Source: Bacteroidota bacterium
Lineage (GTDB): Bacteria; Bacteroidota; Bacteroidia; Chitinophagales; Chitinophagaceae
Length of the DNA: 64,000 bases
Assembly (NCBI GenBank): GCA_023386235.1
Contig: JAEWKC010000006.1
Coordinates: 62,001-126,000, forward strand
Direction: 5' to 3'
Under the pieces are notes generated by a model that was given only the letters and a program-made list of their open reading frames with translations, was not told the DNA's origin and did not search any database. Of this stretch, positions 42,855 through 50,381 are shown one piece after another (within the stretch, counting starts at the first letter, position 1; every line of letters starts with the position of its first letter). A program made the translations under genes and the position numbers.

Positions 42855-44507
42855 TCATCGTTTGGACTCTTCCAGCTTAGCGGCCATTTTTACCGCATTG
42901 TAAGCATTTACAATGCCGCCGGTTTTACTGAGCGCTTTCAGGGTGGTTTTGGTATTTTCATCGCCGGGCATATTCACCTGTACAGTATCTGCCGGAATGA
43001 AAACAGATTTTTCAATTATGTATTTTACTTCCACGGCGGTGAGTTTGGGAAAGTAAGATCGGATAAGCGCGGCTATGCCGGCTACTACCGGAGAGGCCAT
43101 GCTGGTGCCGCTTTGAAACCCAAGACTGTCATTGGTTGGCAGCGCGGAGTATATTTTAACACCCGGAGCAAAAACATCTACATTTATTATTCCGTAATTG
43201 CTAAATTCAGCTACCATTTTTCCATCGTCCACTCGCGGATCGGAGCTTGCGCCCACAGTGATAAGGTTTTCTGAACGTTTATTAAAGGTGACCAGATCAC
43301 CGTTAGGGAAATTATCAACCGAATCAATATTCTTATTATCGTTGCCGGCCGCATGTACCAGCAGCACATCTTTCTGGGCGGCGTAATTAAAAGCGGAATC
43401 TACCCAATGCTTTTCGGGAGAAACTCTTTTGCCAAAACTCATATTGATAACTTTAGCGCCATTGTTTACTGCATAAATTATGCTCAGCGCCACGTCTTTA
43501 TCGTATTCATCACCATCGGGAACAGCGCGTAAAGTCATTATTTTAGCCGCATTGGCAATGCCGTCTATGCCGTATCCGTTGTCTCTCTGGGCAGCGATTA
43601 TTCCGGACACGTGTGTGCCGTGCTCAGATTCTTCAGCCATCAGGTCATGATTGCCATAATACCTGTCTTTAAAATCGTAATAATTGTCCTGCACTATTTC
43701 ATCGCGATAGCGCGGTGGCGCTGTAGTACGATTTTTAATATTGCCTTCCAGTCTTTCTTTCTCTCTTTTTATATCTGCAAGCAATTGCACATTGGTTATT
43801 TCCTTAGGCAGCTTTAATTGTTCTGTGAGATTAAGATAAGCGTTTTTCATCTGGAAGCCTGTCATGTCCATAATGGCAGCGGAGCGTAAATCCTCTGCTG
43901 TATATTCTTTACGGTTCAGGCGGTTTATGAGAATGCTATCGCCAAAGCTGATGCCTTCTAACAGTTCTGTAATGTTTACCAGATATCTTTCATTTTCTTC
44001 TACATTAAATTCATTGAATTTTTTTTCTGCTTTTTTCCATATTTCATATTCTGCCAGCTGCGAGGTTGACAGCTTTGTGGAGTCAATGGCTTTACCCAGA
44101 TATTTATCTTTTAAGTGATAGTATAATCTTGTTTCTTCGTCAACTTCTTTGTTTACGTTTTTTCCATTGGCATTACCTAAAAAATTCCATCCATGTATGT
44201 CGTCTACATAGCCATTGCGGTCGTCATCTTTATTATTGCCGGCTTTTTCTTTTTTGTTTACCCATAGCACGTTTTTTAATTCTCTGTGTGCCGTATCAAT
44301 TCCTGAATCTACCACGCCTACTATTACTTCTGCGGGTTTTCTGTTTTTAAGGAATTCGTAGGCTTTATCAAGGCTGATGCCATAGAGCGTATCTTTTGTG
44401 TAATCCAGCTGATACCAGCGTTTCAGCTGCGCTTCGGTTTGCGCATAGGTACTATTATTCAATCCGAAAATAAGAAGGGCAGCAACTACCAGTAAGTTCT
44501 TGATCAT
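42855..44507 (-). CDS. Subtilisin-like (S8) serine peptidase, exported
   Basis: A 550-residue exported protease: signal peptide (ending TYAQ), catalytic Asp in VVDSGIDTAHREL (about residue 67), a long insertion of about 210 residues rich in charged amino acids, then catalytic His in EESEHGTHVSGIIAAQ (about 302) and Ser in SGTSMASPVVAGIAAL (about 475). The insertion between Asp and His is unusual in length and may be a species-family feature. It is probably a periplasmic or surface protease. Confidence 0.88.
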   Translation of the reverse strand: MIKNLLVVAALLIFGLNNSTYAQTEAQLKRWYQLDYTKDTLYGISLDKAYEFLKNRKPAEVIVGVVDSGIDTAHRELKNVLWVNKKEKAGNNKDDDRNGYVDDIHGWNFLGNANGKNVNKEVDEETRLYYHLKDKYLGKAIDSTKLSTSQLAEYEIWKKAEKKFNEFNVEENERYLVNITELLEGISFGDSILINRLNRKEYTAEDLRSAAIMDMTGFQMKNAYLNLTEQLKLPKEITNVQLLADIKREKERLEGNIKNRTTAPPRYRDEIVQDNYYDFKDRYYGNHDLMAEESEHGTHVSGIIAAQRDNGYGIDGIANAAKIMTLRAVPDGDEYDKDVALSIIYAVNNGAKVINMSFGKRVSPEKHWVDSAFNYAAQKDVLLVHAAGNDNKNIDSVDNFPNGDLVTFNKRSENLITVGASSDPRVDDGKMVAEFSNYGIINVDVFAPGVKIYSALPTNDSLGFQSGTSMASPVVAGIAALIRSYFPKLTAVEVKYIIEKSVFIPADTVQVNMPGDENTKTTLKALSKTGGIVNAYNAVKMAAKLEESKR

Positions 44508-44705
44508 ATTATCATGTATAAATTTCAGTTGACAAATTTGCTAAATATAGTGCTAACTTTGATGACTTAGCTTAGTATAAGTTAGCTTACAACACAAACT
44601 TTAACATTTTTTATAATGAGTTGTTTCTTTCCAGATGAACAGATATACGGGTTGAGTAGATTACCTGATTTCAATAGAAGGTGCATGTATCTACAACTTA
44701 AATCG

Positions 44706-44713
44706 TACTTTTG
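44706..44713 (+). promoter_or_regulatory. ispH -7 promoter element
   Basis: TACTTTTG matches TAnnTTTG, about 35 bases upstream of the start codon. No TTTG at the expected -33 spacing. Confidence 0.45.
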
Positions 44714-44748
44714 TGGTTATTATTTTATTATAAACAATTTCTCTTGTA

Positions 44749-45978
44749 ATGAAACAATTTGATATACCTAACATATACAGAAGCCCGCTTATTTCTGCCA
44801 TTAAATCAAAGAAAAAAAAAGAAGATAAACTGAAGAAAGATTTTTCGGCTACGGAACTGGATTTTGGCAAAGTGAAATTTTATCTGGCAAGACATTTCGG
44901 ATTTTGTTACGGTGTAGAAAATGCTATTGAAATTGCTTTCAGAACCATTGAAGATAACCCCGATAAAAATATCTACCTGCTGAGTGAAATGATACACAAC
45001 CCGCAGGTAAATAAGGATCTGGAAGACAGAGGCGTAAGGTTTATTCAGGATACCTATGGCAGACAGGTAATATCTTTTGATGAAATCAACAGCGATGATA
45101 TAGTGCTGATACCTGCATTTGGCACAACATTGCAAATAGAACAACTACTGAATGATAAAGGTATACACACCGAAAAATACAACACTACCTGCCCGTTTGT
45201 AGAAAAAGTATGGAATCGCAGCGCGCAGATAGCTGATAAGGGCTACAGCATTATTGTACACGGAAAACCTAAGCATGAAGAAACCCGGGCTACATTCTCA
45301 CATGCATCTCATCATACACCAACTGTAATTGTGAATGACATGAAAGAGGCGCAATCGCTTGCCGCATACATGCGCAAAGAAAAACCTGCCGAAAACTTCT
45401 ATGAAGAGTTTAAAGGCAAATATTCTGAAGGCTTTACTATTGAAAAAGATCTGGAGAGGATAGGCGTGGTGAACCAGACAACACAATTGGCTACCGAAAC
45501 GCAAGCCATCTCTGATTATTTTAAAAGTGAGATAAAAGCGCTGTATAACTTAAGCGAAGACAATCTTTACAAGCATTTTGCCGATACAAGAGATACGCTT
45601 TGCTATGCTACGAACGATAACCAAAACGCCGTGAAAGGTATGCTGGATATAGAGGCCGACCTGGCAATTGTTGTAGGCGGATATAATAGCAGCAATACTT
45701 CGCATCTGGTAGAGCTGTGTGAAGAAAAACTGCCTACTTATTTTATTAATGCCGCAGACAAAGTTATTTCTAAAGATGAAATTATTAACTGCAACTGGCA
45801 AACAAAAAAAATACAGAGAGAAAGCTTTATTCCTGAAAAAGAAGAAGTAAAAATACTGATAACCTGCGGCGCCAGCTGCCCCGATTCGGTTGTGGAAGAT
45901 GTTATTAAAAAAACACTGGAGGTAATAGGAGAAGGCAAAAAGTACGAAGAGAAACTTTTAAGCTTTGCGCTTGATTAA
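44749..45978 (+). CDS. ispH: 4-hydroxy-3-methylbut-2-enyl diphosphate reductase (LytB)
   Basis: A 409-residue enzyme of the last step of the MEP isoprenoid pathway. The iron-sulfur ligands are in HFGFCYGVENAIE (Cys about residue 51), NTTCPFVEKVW (about 147) and ITCGASCPDSVVED (about 375). The substrate-binding histidines are in EMIHNPQVN and HGKPKHEET. It is about 100 residues longer than the E. coli enzyme, as usual for Bacteroidota, with an insertion between the second and third Cys. Starts at the ATG at 44749. Confidence 0.93.
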   Translation: MKQFDIPNIYRSPLISAIKSKKKKEDKLKKDFSATELDFGKVKFYLARHFGFCYGVENAIEIAFRTIEDNPDKNIYLLSEMIHNPQVNKDLEDRGVRFIQDTYGRQVISFDEINSDDIVLIPAFGTTLQIEQLLNDKGIHTEKYNTTCPFVEKVWNRSAQIADKGYSIIVHGKPKHEETRATFSHASHHTPTVIVNDMKEAQSLAAYMRKEKPAENFYEEFKGKYSEGFTIEKDLERIGVVNQTTQLATETQAISDYFKSEIKALYNLSEDNLYKHFADTRDTLCYATNDNQNAVKGMLDIEADLAIVVGGYNSSNTSHLVELCEEKLPTYFINAADKVISKDEIINCNWQTKKIQRESFIPEKEEVKILITCGASCPDSVVEDVIKKTLEVIGEGKKYEEKLLSFALD

Positions 45979-46054
45979 AATTATTTATCCGTAATCCTCG
46001 TTTTTAAGAAAGATTCAGGCGCAAAGTAAATTTTGTACTCATTTTTTTTCTGCT

Positions 46055-46591
46055 TTAAAATTCATTTTTCCACATCATGCTTTCAATAGGTTTATTGGGC
46101 TGCTGACTGTATTTGGCATTAAATTTCTGATTGTATTTTACATCAATATCTCCTTCTACAGGAAAATAAATCAACTGTCCTATAGGCATACCTTTATACA
46201 CACGTACAGGTTTTTTACAGGATATTTCCAGTGTCCAGTTGCCGCAAAACCCTACGTCACCTTTTCCGGCGGTAGCGTGTATGTCAATACCCAGGCGGCC
46301 TGTAGAAGATTTTCCTTCCAGAAAAGGCACGTGTGCATGCGTTTCGGTATATTCCAGGGTAACGCCTAAATAAAAATCGTGCGGCTGCAATACATAGCCT
46401 TCTTCGGGAATTTCGAAGTATTCAATTTCATTGTGTTTGCGCGCGTCTAGTTCATCATCTTTATATTTGGCAAGTGTGCTGCCCAGGCGCACATCGTAAC
46501 TGTTGCTTCCCAAAGCTTCTCTGCTATAAGGTTCAATTTTAATAGTTCCTTTTTCCATTTCTTCCAGAATGCGACTGTCAGATAAAATCAT
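46055..46591 (-). CDS. dcd: dCTP deaminase
   Basis: A 178-residue dUTPase-fold enzyme converting dCTP to dUTP. It has SNSYDVRLGSTLAKY at about residues 28-42, FLEGKSSTGRLGIDIHATAG in the middle and the catalytic Glu in FCGNWTLEISC (E about 128). Length and order match bacterial Dcd. It faces the phosphopantetheinyl transferase gene; their promoters share a 21-bp palindrome. Confidence 0.92.
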   Translation of the reverse strand: MILSDSRILEEMEKGTIKIEPYSREALGSNSYDVRLGSTLAKYKDDELDARKHNEIEYFEIPEEGYVLQPHDFYLGVTLEYTETHAHVPFLEGKSSTGRLGIDIHATAGKGDVGFCGNWTLEISCKKPVRVYKGMPIGQLIYFPVEGDIDVKYNQKFNAKYSQQPNKPIESMMWKNEF

Positions 46592-46601
46592 AATATTTAA
46601 T

Positions 46602-46622
46602 TACTTTTGTGTTGCAAAAGTA
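46602..46622. promoter_or_regulatory. Shared divergent promoter/palindrome of dcd and the phosphopantetheinyl transferase gene
   Basis: TACTTTTG-TGTTG-CAAAAGTA: each half is an exact TAnnTTTG -7 element, one for each direction. Minus-strand transcription (46622-46615) would serve dcd (start 46591), plus-strand (46602-46609) the transferase (start 46654). The palindrome could also be an operator. The -33 elements are weak. Confidence 0.55.
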
Positions 46623-46653
46623 GCAGTAAAAATAAATTTAAGCTAATAATTAC

Positions 46654-47280
46654 ATGCCTGTTTTTTTTCAAAAAGAAATATCGCCACAAACCAGGCTGGC
46701 TGTATGGCAAATAGATGAGGAGGAATCTTTTTTTAGGCAAAAGGTTTCTTTGCAGGCCAGTATTACCCATCCGCATAAGCGCTTACAACACCTAGCCGGA
46801 AGGTATTTGCTGAGCTATTTATTTCCCGAATTTCCACACAACGAAATCTTAATAGCCGATACGCGTAAACCTTATTTAAAAAGCGATGCTTTTCATTTTT
46901 CCATTTCTCATAGCAGCAATTTGGCTGCCGCTATAGTTTCAAAAGATTACAGGGTAGGCATTGATATAGAAACGTATACGGATAAAGTTTTAAAAATAAG
47001 AGATAAGTTTTTAAACGTTGATGAATTTAATTTTATAGAAAATAAAGAAGACATTCATTTAATTACATCCTTATGGTCGGCTAAGGAATCGGTTTTTAAA
47101 TGGTGGAGCTATGGCGGCGTGGATTTTAGTGAAGATATTTTGTTCAGTAAATTTCGGTTTACCGCCAAAGGCACTATTGATGCGCTTTTTAGAAAAAATG
47201 AAACGGAGAGGCATTTAGAAGTTCAATATCGGCTCTTTGATGCATTTTGTCTTACCTATGTTTTGTCGAACGGAATTTGA
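46654..47280 (+). CDS. 4'-phosphopantetheinyl transferase
   Basis: A 208-residue Sfp-type transferase that attaches phosphopantetheine to carrier proteins. The family motifs are VGIDIETYTDKV (about residues 104-115, Mg-binding Asp/Glu) and SLWSAKESVFKWW (about 147-159). Lysine and FSISHSSN motifs upstream (HFSISHSSNLAAAIV) fit. It is probably either for fatty-acid ACP or secondary metabolism; no carrier gene is nearby. Confidence 0.85.
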   Translation: MPVFFQKEISPQTRLAVWQIDEEESFFRQKVSLQASITHPHKRLQHLAGRYLLSYLFPEFPHNEILIADTRKPYLKSDAFHFSISHSSNLAAAIVSKDYRVGIDIETYTDKVLKIRDKFLNVDEFNFIENKEDIHLITSLWSAKESVFKWWSYGGVDFSEDILFSKFRFTAKGTIDALFRKNETERHLEVQYRLFDAFCLTYVLSNGI

Positions 47281-47286
47281 CACGAT

Positions 47287-48015
47287 TTATCCGTTCCAGA
47301 TTTTCCAGTTCTCTTCGGCTTGTATAGTAAGCATTGGATATCCGTTTTGAATAACGGCACCTCTTTCTTCACCTGATTGTAAGAATTTTGTTTTAGCAGG
47401 ATTGTAAACCAGATCGTATAGATAATGTTGCGGAGTAATGTACTGATAGGGGATAGCGGGAGCTTCCTCTATGTTGGGATATGTACCTATAGGGCTCGCG
47501 TTGATGATAATAGTATATTGTTCTAAAATCGTTTGATCAAGCTCTTCGTACGTATAATTATCCGGTTTTTTAGTACGCGAAACATATTTGTAAGGAATCT
47601 TTAATTCTTCTAAAACATAGGCTACGGCTGCTGCCGCGCCGCCCGTACCTAATATAAGCGCCTGCCGATGATGCGGTTGCAAATGCGCGATGAAAGAATT
47701 TTTAAAGCCTGTAACATCTGTATTATGACCTATGAGCTTACCTTCTTTTATCTGTACACAATTGCATGCCTGCATTTTCAATACAGGATCTGTGGCGCTG
47801 TGCAGGTAAGGCAATATATTTTTTTTGTGCGGAATGGTAATACAAAAGCCTTTCAGCGCATTGTCTGAAAGAATATTTTTTATATCTTCTATTTTTTCTA
47901 TAGAGTAATTGATAAAAGTACAGTCGGTAAGTTGTTCGTCAATAAACTTTTGTTGAAAGTATTTTTGCGAAAAAGAATGTGTAAGCGGAAAGCCTATCAA
48001 ACCGTATTTCTTCAT
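47287..48015 (-). CDS. aroE: Shikimate dehydrogenase
   Basis: A 242-residue NADPH-dependent enzyme of the shikimate pathway. The substrate-binding start is LIGFPLTHSFSQKYF (S-x-S), the catalytic Lys is in TIPHKKNILPYL and the Asp in IGHNTDVTGF; the dinucleotide motif is LILGTGGAAAAVAYVL. I use the ATG at 48015; a TTG one codon before is the alternative. It starts 6 bases after the stop of the ComA-like gene. The two form a small operon under the promoter at 48801. Confidence 0.92.
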   Translation of the reverse strand: MKKYGLIGFPLTHSFSQKYFQQKFIDEQLTDCTFINYSIEKIEDIKNILSDNALKGFCITIPHKKNILPYLHSATDPVLKMQACNCVQIKEGKLIGHNTDVTGFKNSFIAHLQPHHRQALILGTGGAAAAVAYVLEELKIPYKYVSRTKKPDNYTYEELDQTILEQYTIIINASPIGTYPNIEEAPAIPYQYITPQHYLYDLVYNPAKTKFLQSGEERGAVIQNGYPMLTIQAEENWKIWNG

Positions 48016-48021
48016 CAAATA

Positions 48022-48783
48022 TTATTTATCCAGATACATGTGAAAGGTGTCGCTTCTTAAGCCGATACGCATGGTTTCCAAAGCAATTACTTCACTGGGT
48101 GCAATGTTTCCGAGGTTTACATTACAATCCAGCAATTGTAAAAAATAGAGTTGCTGGTTTTTTTGCGGCGCTTCCCAAATAATTTTTTCTTTGGGTATCT
48201 GTGTAAGAATTTCATTCACCAATCCTTGACGCACTTCTCCGCTATCTCTGTAGAGGCCTACGTTTCCGGCTTCTCTTGCTTCGGCAATCACATAAGAGGC
48301 TCCTGCATTCAGTTCGGCACGCATCAGCTCTATCCAACGGTAAGGGGCCATAATGTTTGCGGCATCTTTGCTTCCTACCTCGCTAAGCACTGTGCCGTAT
48401 TTGGTAAGTTTTTCTATGTAGCCGCATTTTTCAGCATGTGGTATAATAATAGAGCCATCGCTTACTTCCATATAATCTATACCAAAATCTTTACAAGCTT
48501 CAATGTAGCTGTCGAACTGATTGCGAATAAGAAATGCTTCAAAGAGAGTGCCGCCAAAATAAACAGGAATGCCAAATGATTTGTATACTTCTATTTTTTC
48601 TCTGAGATTGGGTGTGACTACCGAAGTGCCGAAACCTAGCTTTACTACATCTACATAAGGTCCTGCAATGCTTAAAAAGTTTTTTATATCCTGAATGCCC
48701 AACCCTTTATCCATCACCATTGTAAGGCCATATGCTCTGGGTTGTGCTGTTCTTTCAGGAAGCTGAGAAAGATTAAAATTCAT
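48022..48783 (-). CDS. comA: Phosphosulfolactate synthase (ComA-like)
   Basis: A 253-residue TIM barrel protein of the ComA family, which joins sulfite and phosphoenolpyruvate to give (R)-phosphosulfolactate. Characteristic segments are RAYGLTMVMDKGLGI, DVVKLGFGTS and YFGGTLFEAFLIRNQ, with IEARE-like IAEAREAGNVGLYRDSG later. In methanogens this begins coenzyme M synthesis; in Bacteroidota a role in sulfonolipid or other sulfonate metabolism is conceivable but unproven. No other coenzyme M or sulfonate genes are in the window. Co-operonic with aroE. Confidence 0.78.
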   Translation of the reverse strand: MNFNLSQLPERTAQPRAYGLTMVMDKGLGIQDIKNFLSIAGPYVDVVKLGFGTSVVTPNLREKIEVYKSFGIPVYFGGTLFEAFLIRNQFDSYIEACKDFGIDYMEVSDGSIIIPHAEKCGYIEKLTKYGTVLSEVGSKDAANIMAPYRWIELMRAELNAGASYVIAEAREAGNVGLYRDSGEVRQGLVNEILTQIPKEKIIWEAPQKNQQLYFLQLLDCNVNLGNIAPSEVIALETMRIGLRSDTFHMYLDK

Positions 48784-48793
48784 TTATCACAAA

Positions 48794-48808
48794 ATTTGTA
48801 CAAATGTA
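48794..48808 (-). promoter_or_regulatory. Promoter and 12-bp palindrome of the comA-aroE unit
   Basis: Minus-strand TACATTTG (48808-48801) is an exact TAnnTTTG element; it overlaps ATTTGTACAAAT (48794-48805), a perfect palindrome just before the predicted transcript start. The start codon of comA is at 48783. Confidence 0.5.
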
Positions 48809-48861
48809 ATAAATGTTATGATAAAGCGTAGCCTGTATGCAGAAAAAACAAGCATAAACAT

Positions 48862-50301
48862 TTACTTTCTATTTCTTTTTGATTTTTTACTTACCGGGTA
48901 GCGCGAAAGTAATTCTGTAATAATACTGTTTTGCAGCAATAAGGGGTTGATGTCTACAATTTTTTTAAAGGATTTGGCATCCTTACTCAGCGCGTCTTCC
49001 ATGCTGATGGCCGCTTCTTTGTTTTTGCCAATGGCGAACAATGCGAAAGCTTTGTAATACAAAAAAATATATTTACCATCGGTGTATTCAAAAGCGTTAT
49101 CACTTTGTACAATGGCTTCTTCATAATTGCCGGAGAAATACAAACTTCTGATCAGCGCTTCCCACGCGCCAATGTTTTTAGGTTTATATTTTACCGCCAC
49201 GCCAAAGTGATGAATAGCGTCAATATAAGATCCTAACTGAAACTTGCATTCGCCCATGGCCAGGTGCATCTCTGGGAATGCTTTTTTGGTAGTAACCACA
49301 TTCTTCATCACATTTTCAGCTTTAGACCATTGCTTCTCGCTCATATAGGTGAGTGCTATTTTATAAGAAAGCTTTAAGTCTTCGGGGTTCAGATGCAATG
49401 CTTCAAGGTAATGTTTTCTTGCTTTTTCGTAGTTTTCTAATTTGTGGTAACAATAGCCTATGGCTTCGTGCAACACATCTTCTGAACGTGAAAGTTCAAG
49501 CAGCTTTTCCAGTACTTCTATAGCCTCTTTATATTTTCGCAAACGCATATATGCATCTCCGAGGTTGCGATAAGCGTAATCAAATTTTTCGTTGATGGCT
49601 ATAGCGTACAGGTATTTGTCAATCGCTTTTTTGTATAGCTTTAATCCCTGGTAAGCCGCGGCCAGATTGAACCACGCTATTTCATTGTAAGGATATTGAT
49701 CTATTATTTTTTCGTGTATGCGAATGCTTTCTTCGTTTCTGCCTAAAAATTCTGTCCAGAAACAAATTTTATATAAAGCTTCGCTGTTTTGAGGTTCCAG
49801 TTCCAATACCAGTTTTAAGCAATCAAAAACTCTGTCAAACTCATCGTAATCATCATACAAATCTGAAAGCTCCAGTAATAAGTCTATTGCTTCATCGCCC
49901 TGAAACATTACCACCGCTTCGTTAAATACGTCGGTAGCTTCTTCGTGCATTTTTAAAGCAAGGTAAGCGTCTATTTTAAGTATGAAAAGGTTAATGTCAT
50001 TTTTGTTGTAGATTTCAGACTGCTGTAAGGTATCTAAAGCTGTGCTGTATTTTTTATCTGCAATTTCAAAATCGGCTTTTTTAATAAGCAGTACAGAAGA
50101 GTAGGGGAAATACATTAAACCTATTTCTACTGCTTCAGCAGCTTTGGTAAAATCGTCTCCGTCATCAAAATATTCTATAATAGTAATAAAATGATCCTCT
50201 TCAAGAAAAGCCGCGCCACTTCCATCTTTTATTCTATAATATTTTTCAAGCAATTCTTCTATGGGAAGAAAGTCATCGTCATAATCATAATCATCCATCA
50301 T
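48862..50301 (-). CDS. Tetratricopeptide repeat protein
   Basis: A 479-residue soluble protein with an acidic start (MMDDYDYDDDFLPIEE) and about ten TPR units, e.g. AWFNLAAAYQGLKLYKKAID, YAYRNLGDAYMRLRKYKEAI and EAIGYCYHKLENYEKARKHY, ending in a strongly basic tail (VSKKSKRNRK). It is a scaffold for protein interactions; partners are unknown. Two adjacent ATG codons (50301 and 50298) with GGAGAATAGGAT before them give an unusually clear Shine-Dalgarno-like site for this organism. Confidence 0.8.
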   Translation of the reverse strand: MMDDYDYDDDFLPIEELLEKYYRIKDGSGAAFLEEDHFITIIEYFDDGDDFTKAAEAVEIGLMYFPYSSVLLIKKADFEIADKKYSTALDTLQQSEIYNKNDINLFILKIDAYLALKMHEEATDVFNEAVVMFQGDEAIDLLLELSDLYDDYDEFDRVFDCLKLVLELEPQNSEALYKICFWTEFLGRNEESIRIHEKIIDQYPYNEIAWFNLAAAYQGLKLYKKAIDKYLYAIAINEKFDYAYRNLGDAYMRLRKYKEAIEVLEKLLELSRSEDVLHEAIGYCYHKLENYEKARKHYLEALHLNPEDLKLSYKIALTYMSEKQWSKAENVMKNVVTTKKAFPEMHLAMGECKFQLGSYIDAIHHFGVAVKYKPKNIGAWEALIRSLYFSGNYEEAIVQSDNAFEYTDGKYIFLYYKAFALFAIGKNKEAAISMEDALSKDAKSFKKIVDINPLLLQNSIITELLSRYPVSKKSKRNRK

Positions 50302-50381
50302 ATCCTATTCTCCTTTTTTGTTGAAGGGAAGGTACAACAATAAAATAAAATTCCAAATCTAACTTAAGAGTTATTTATTTC

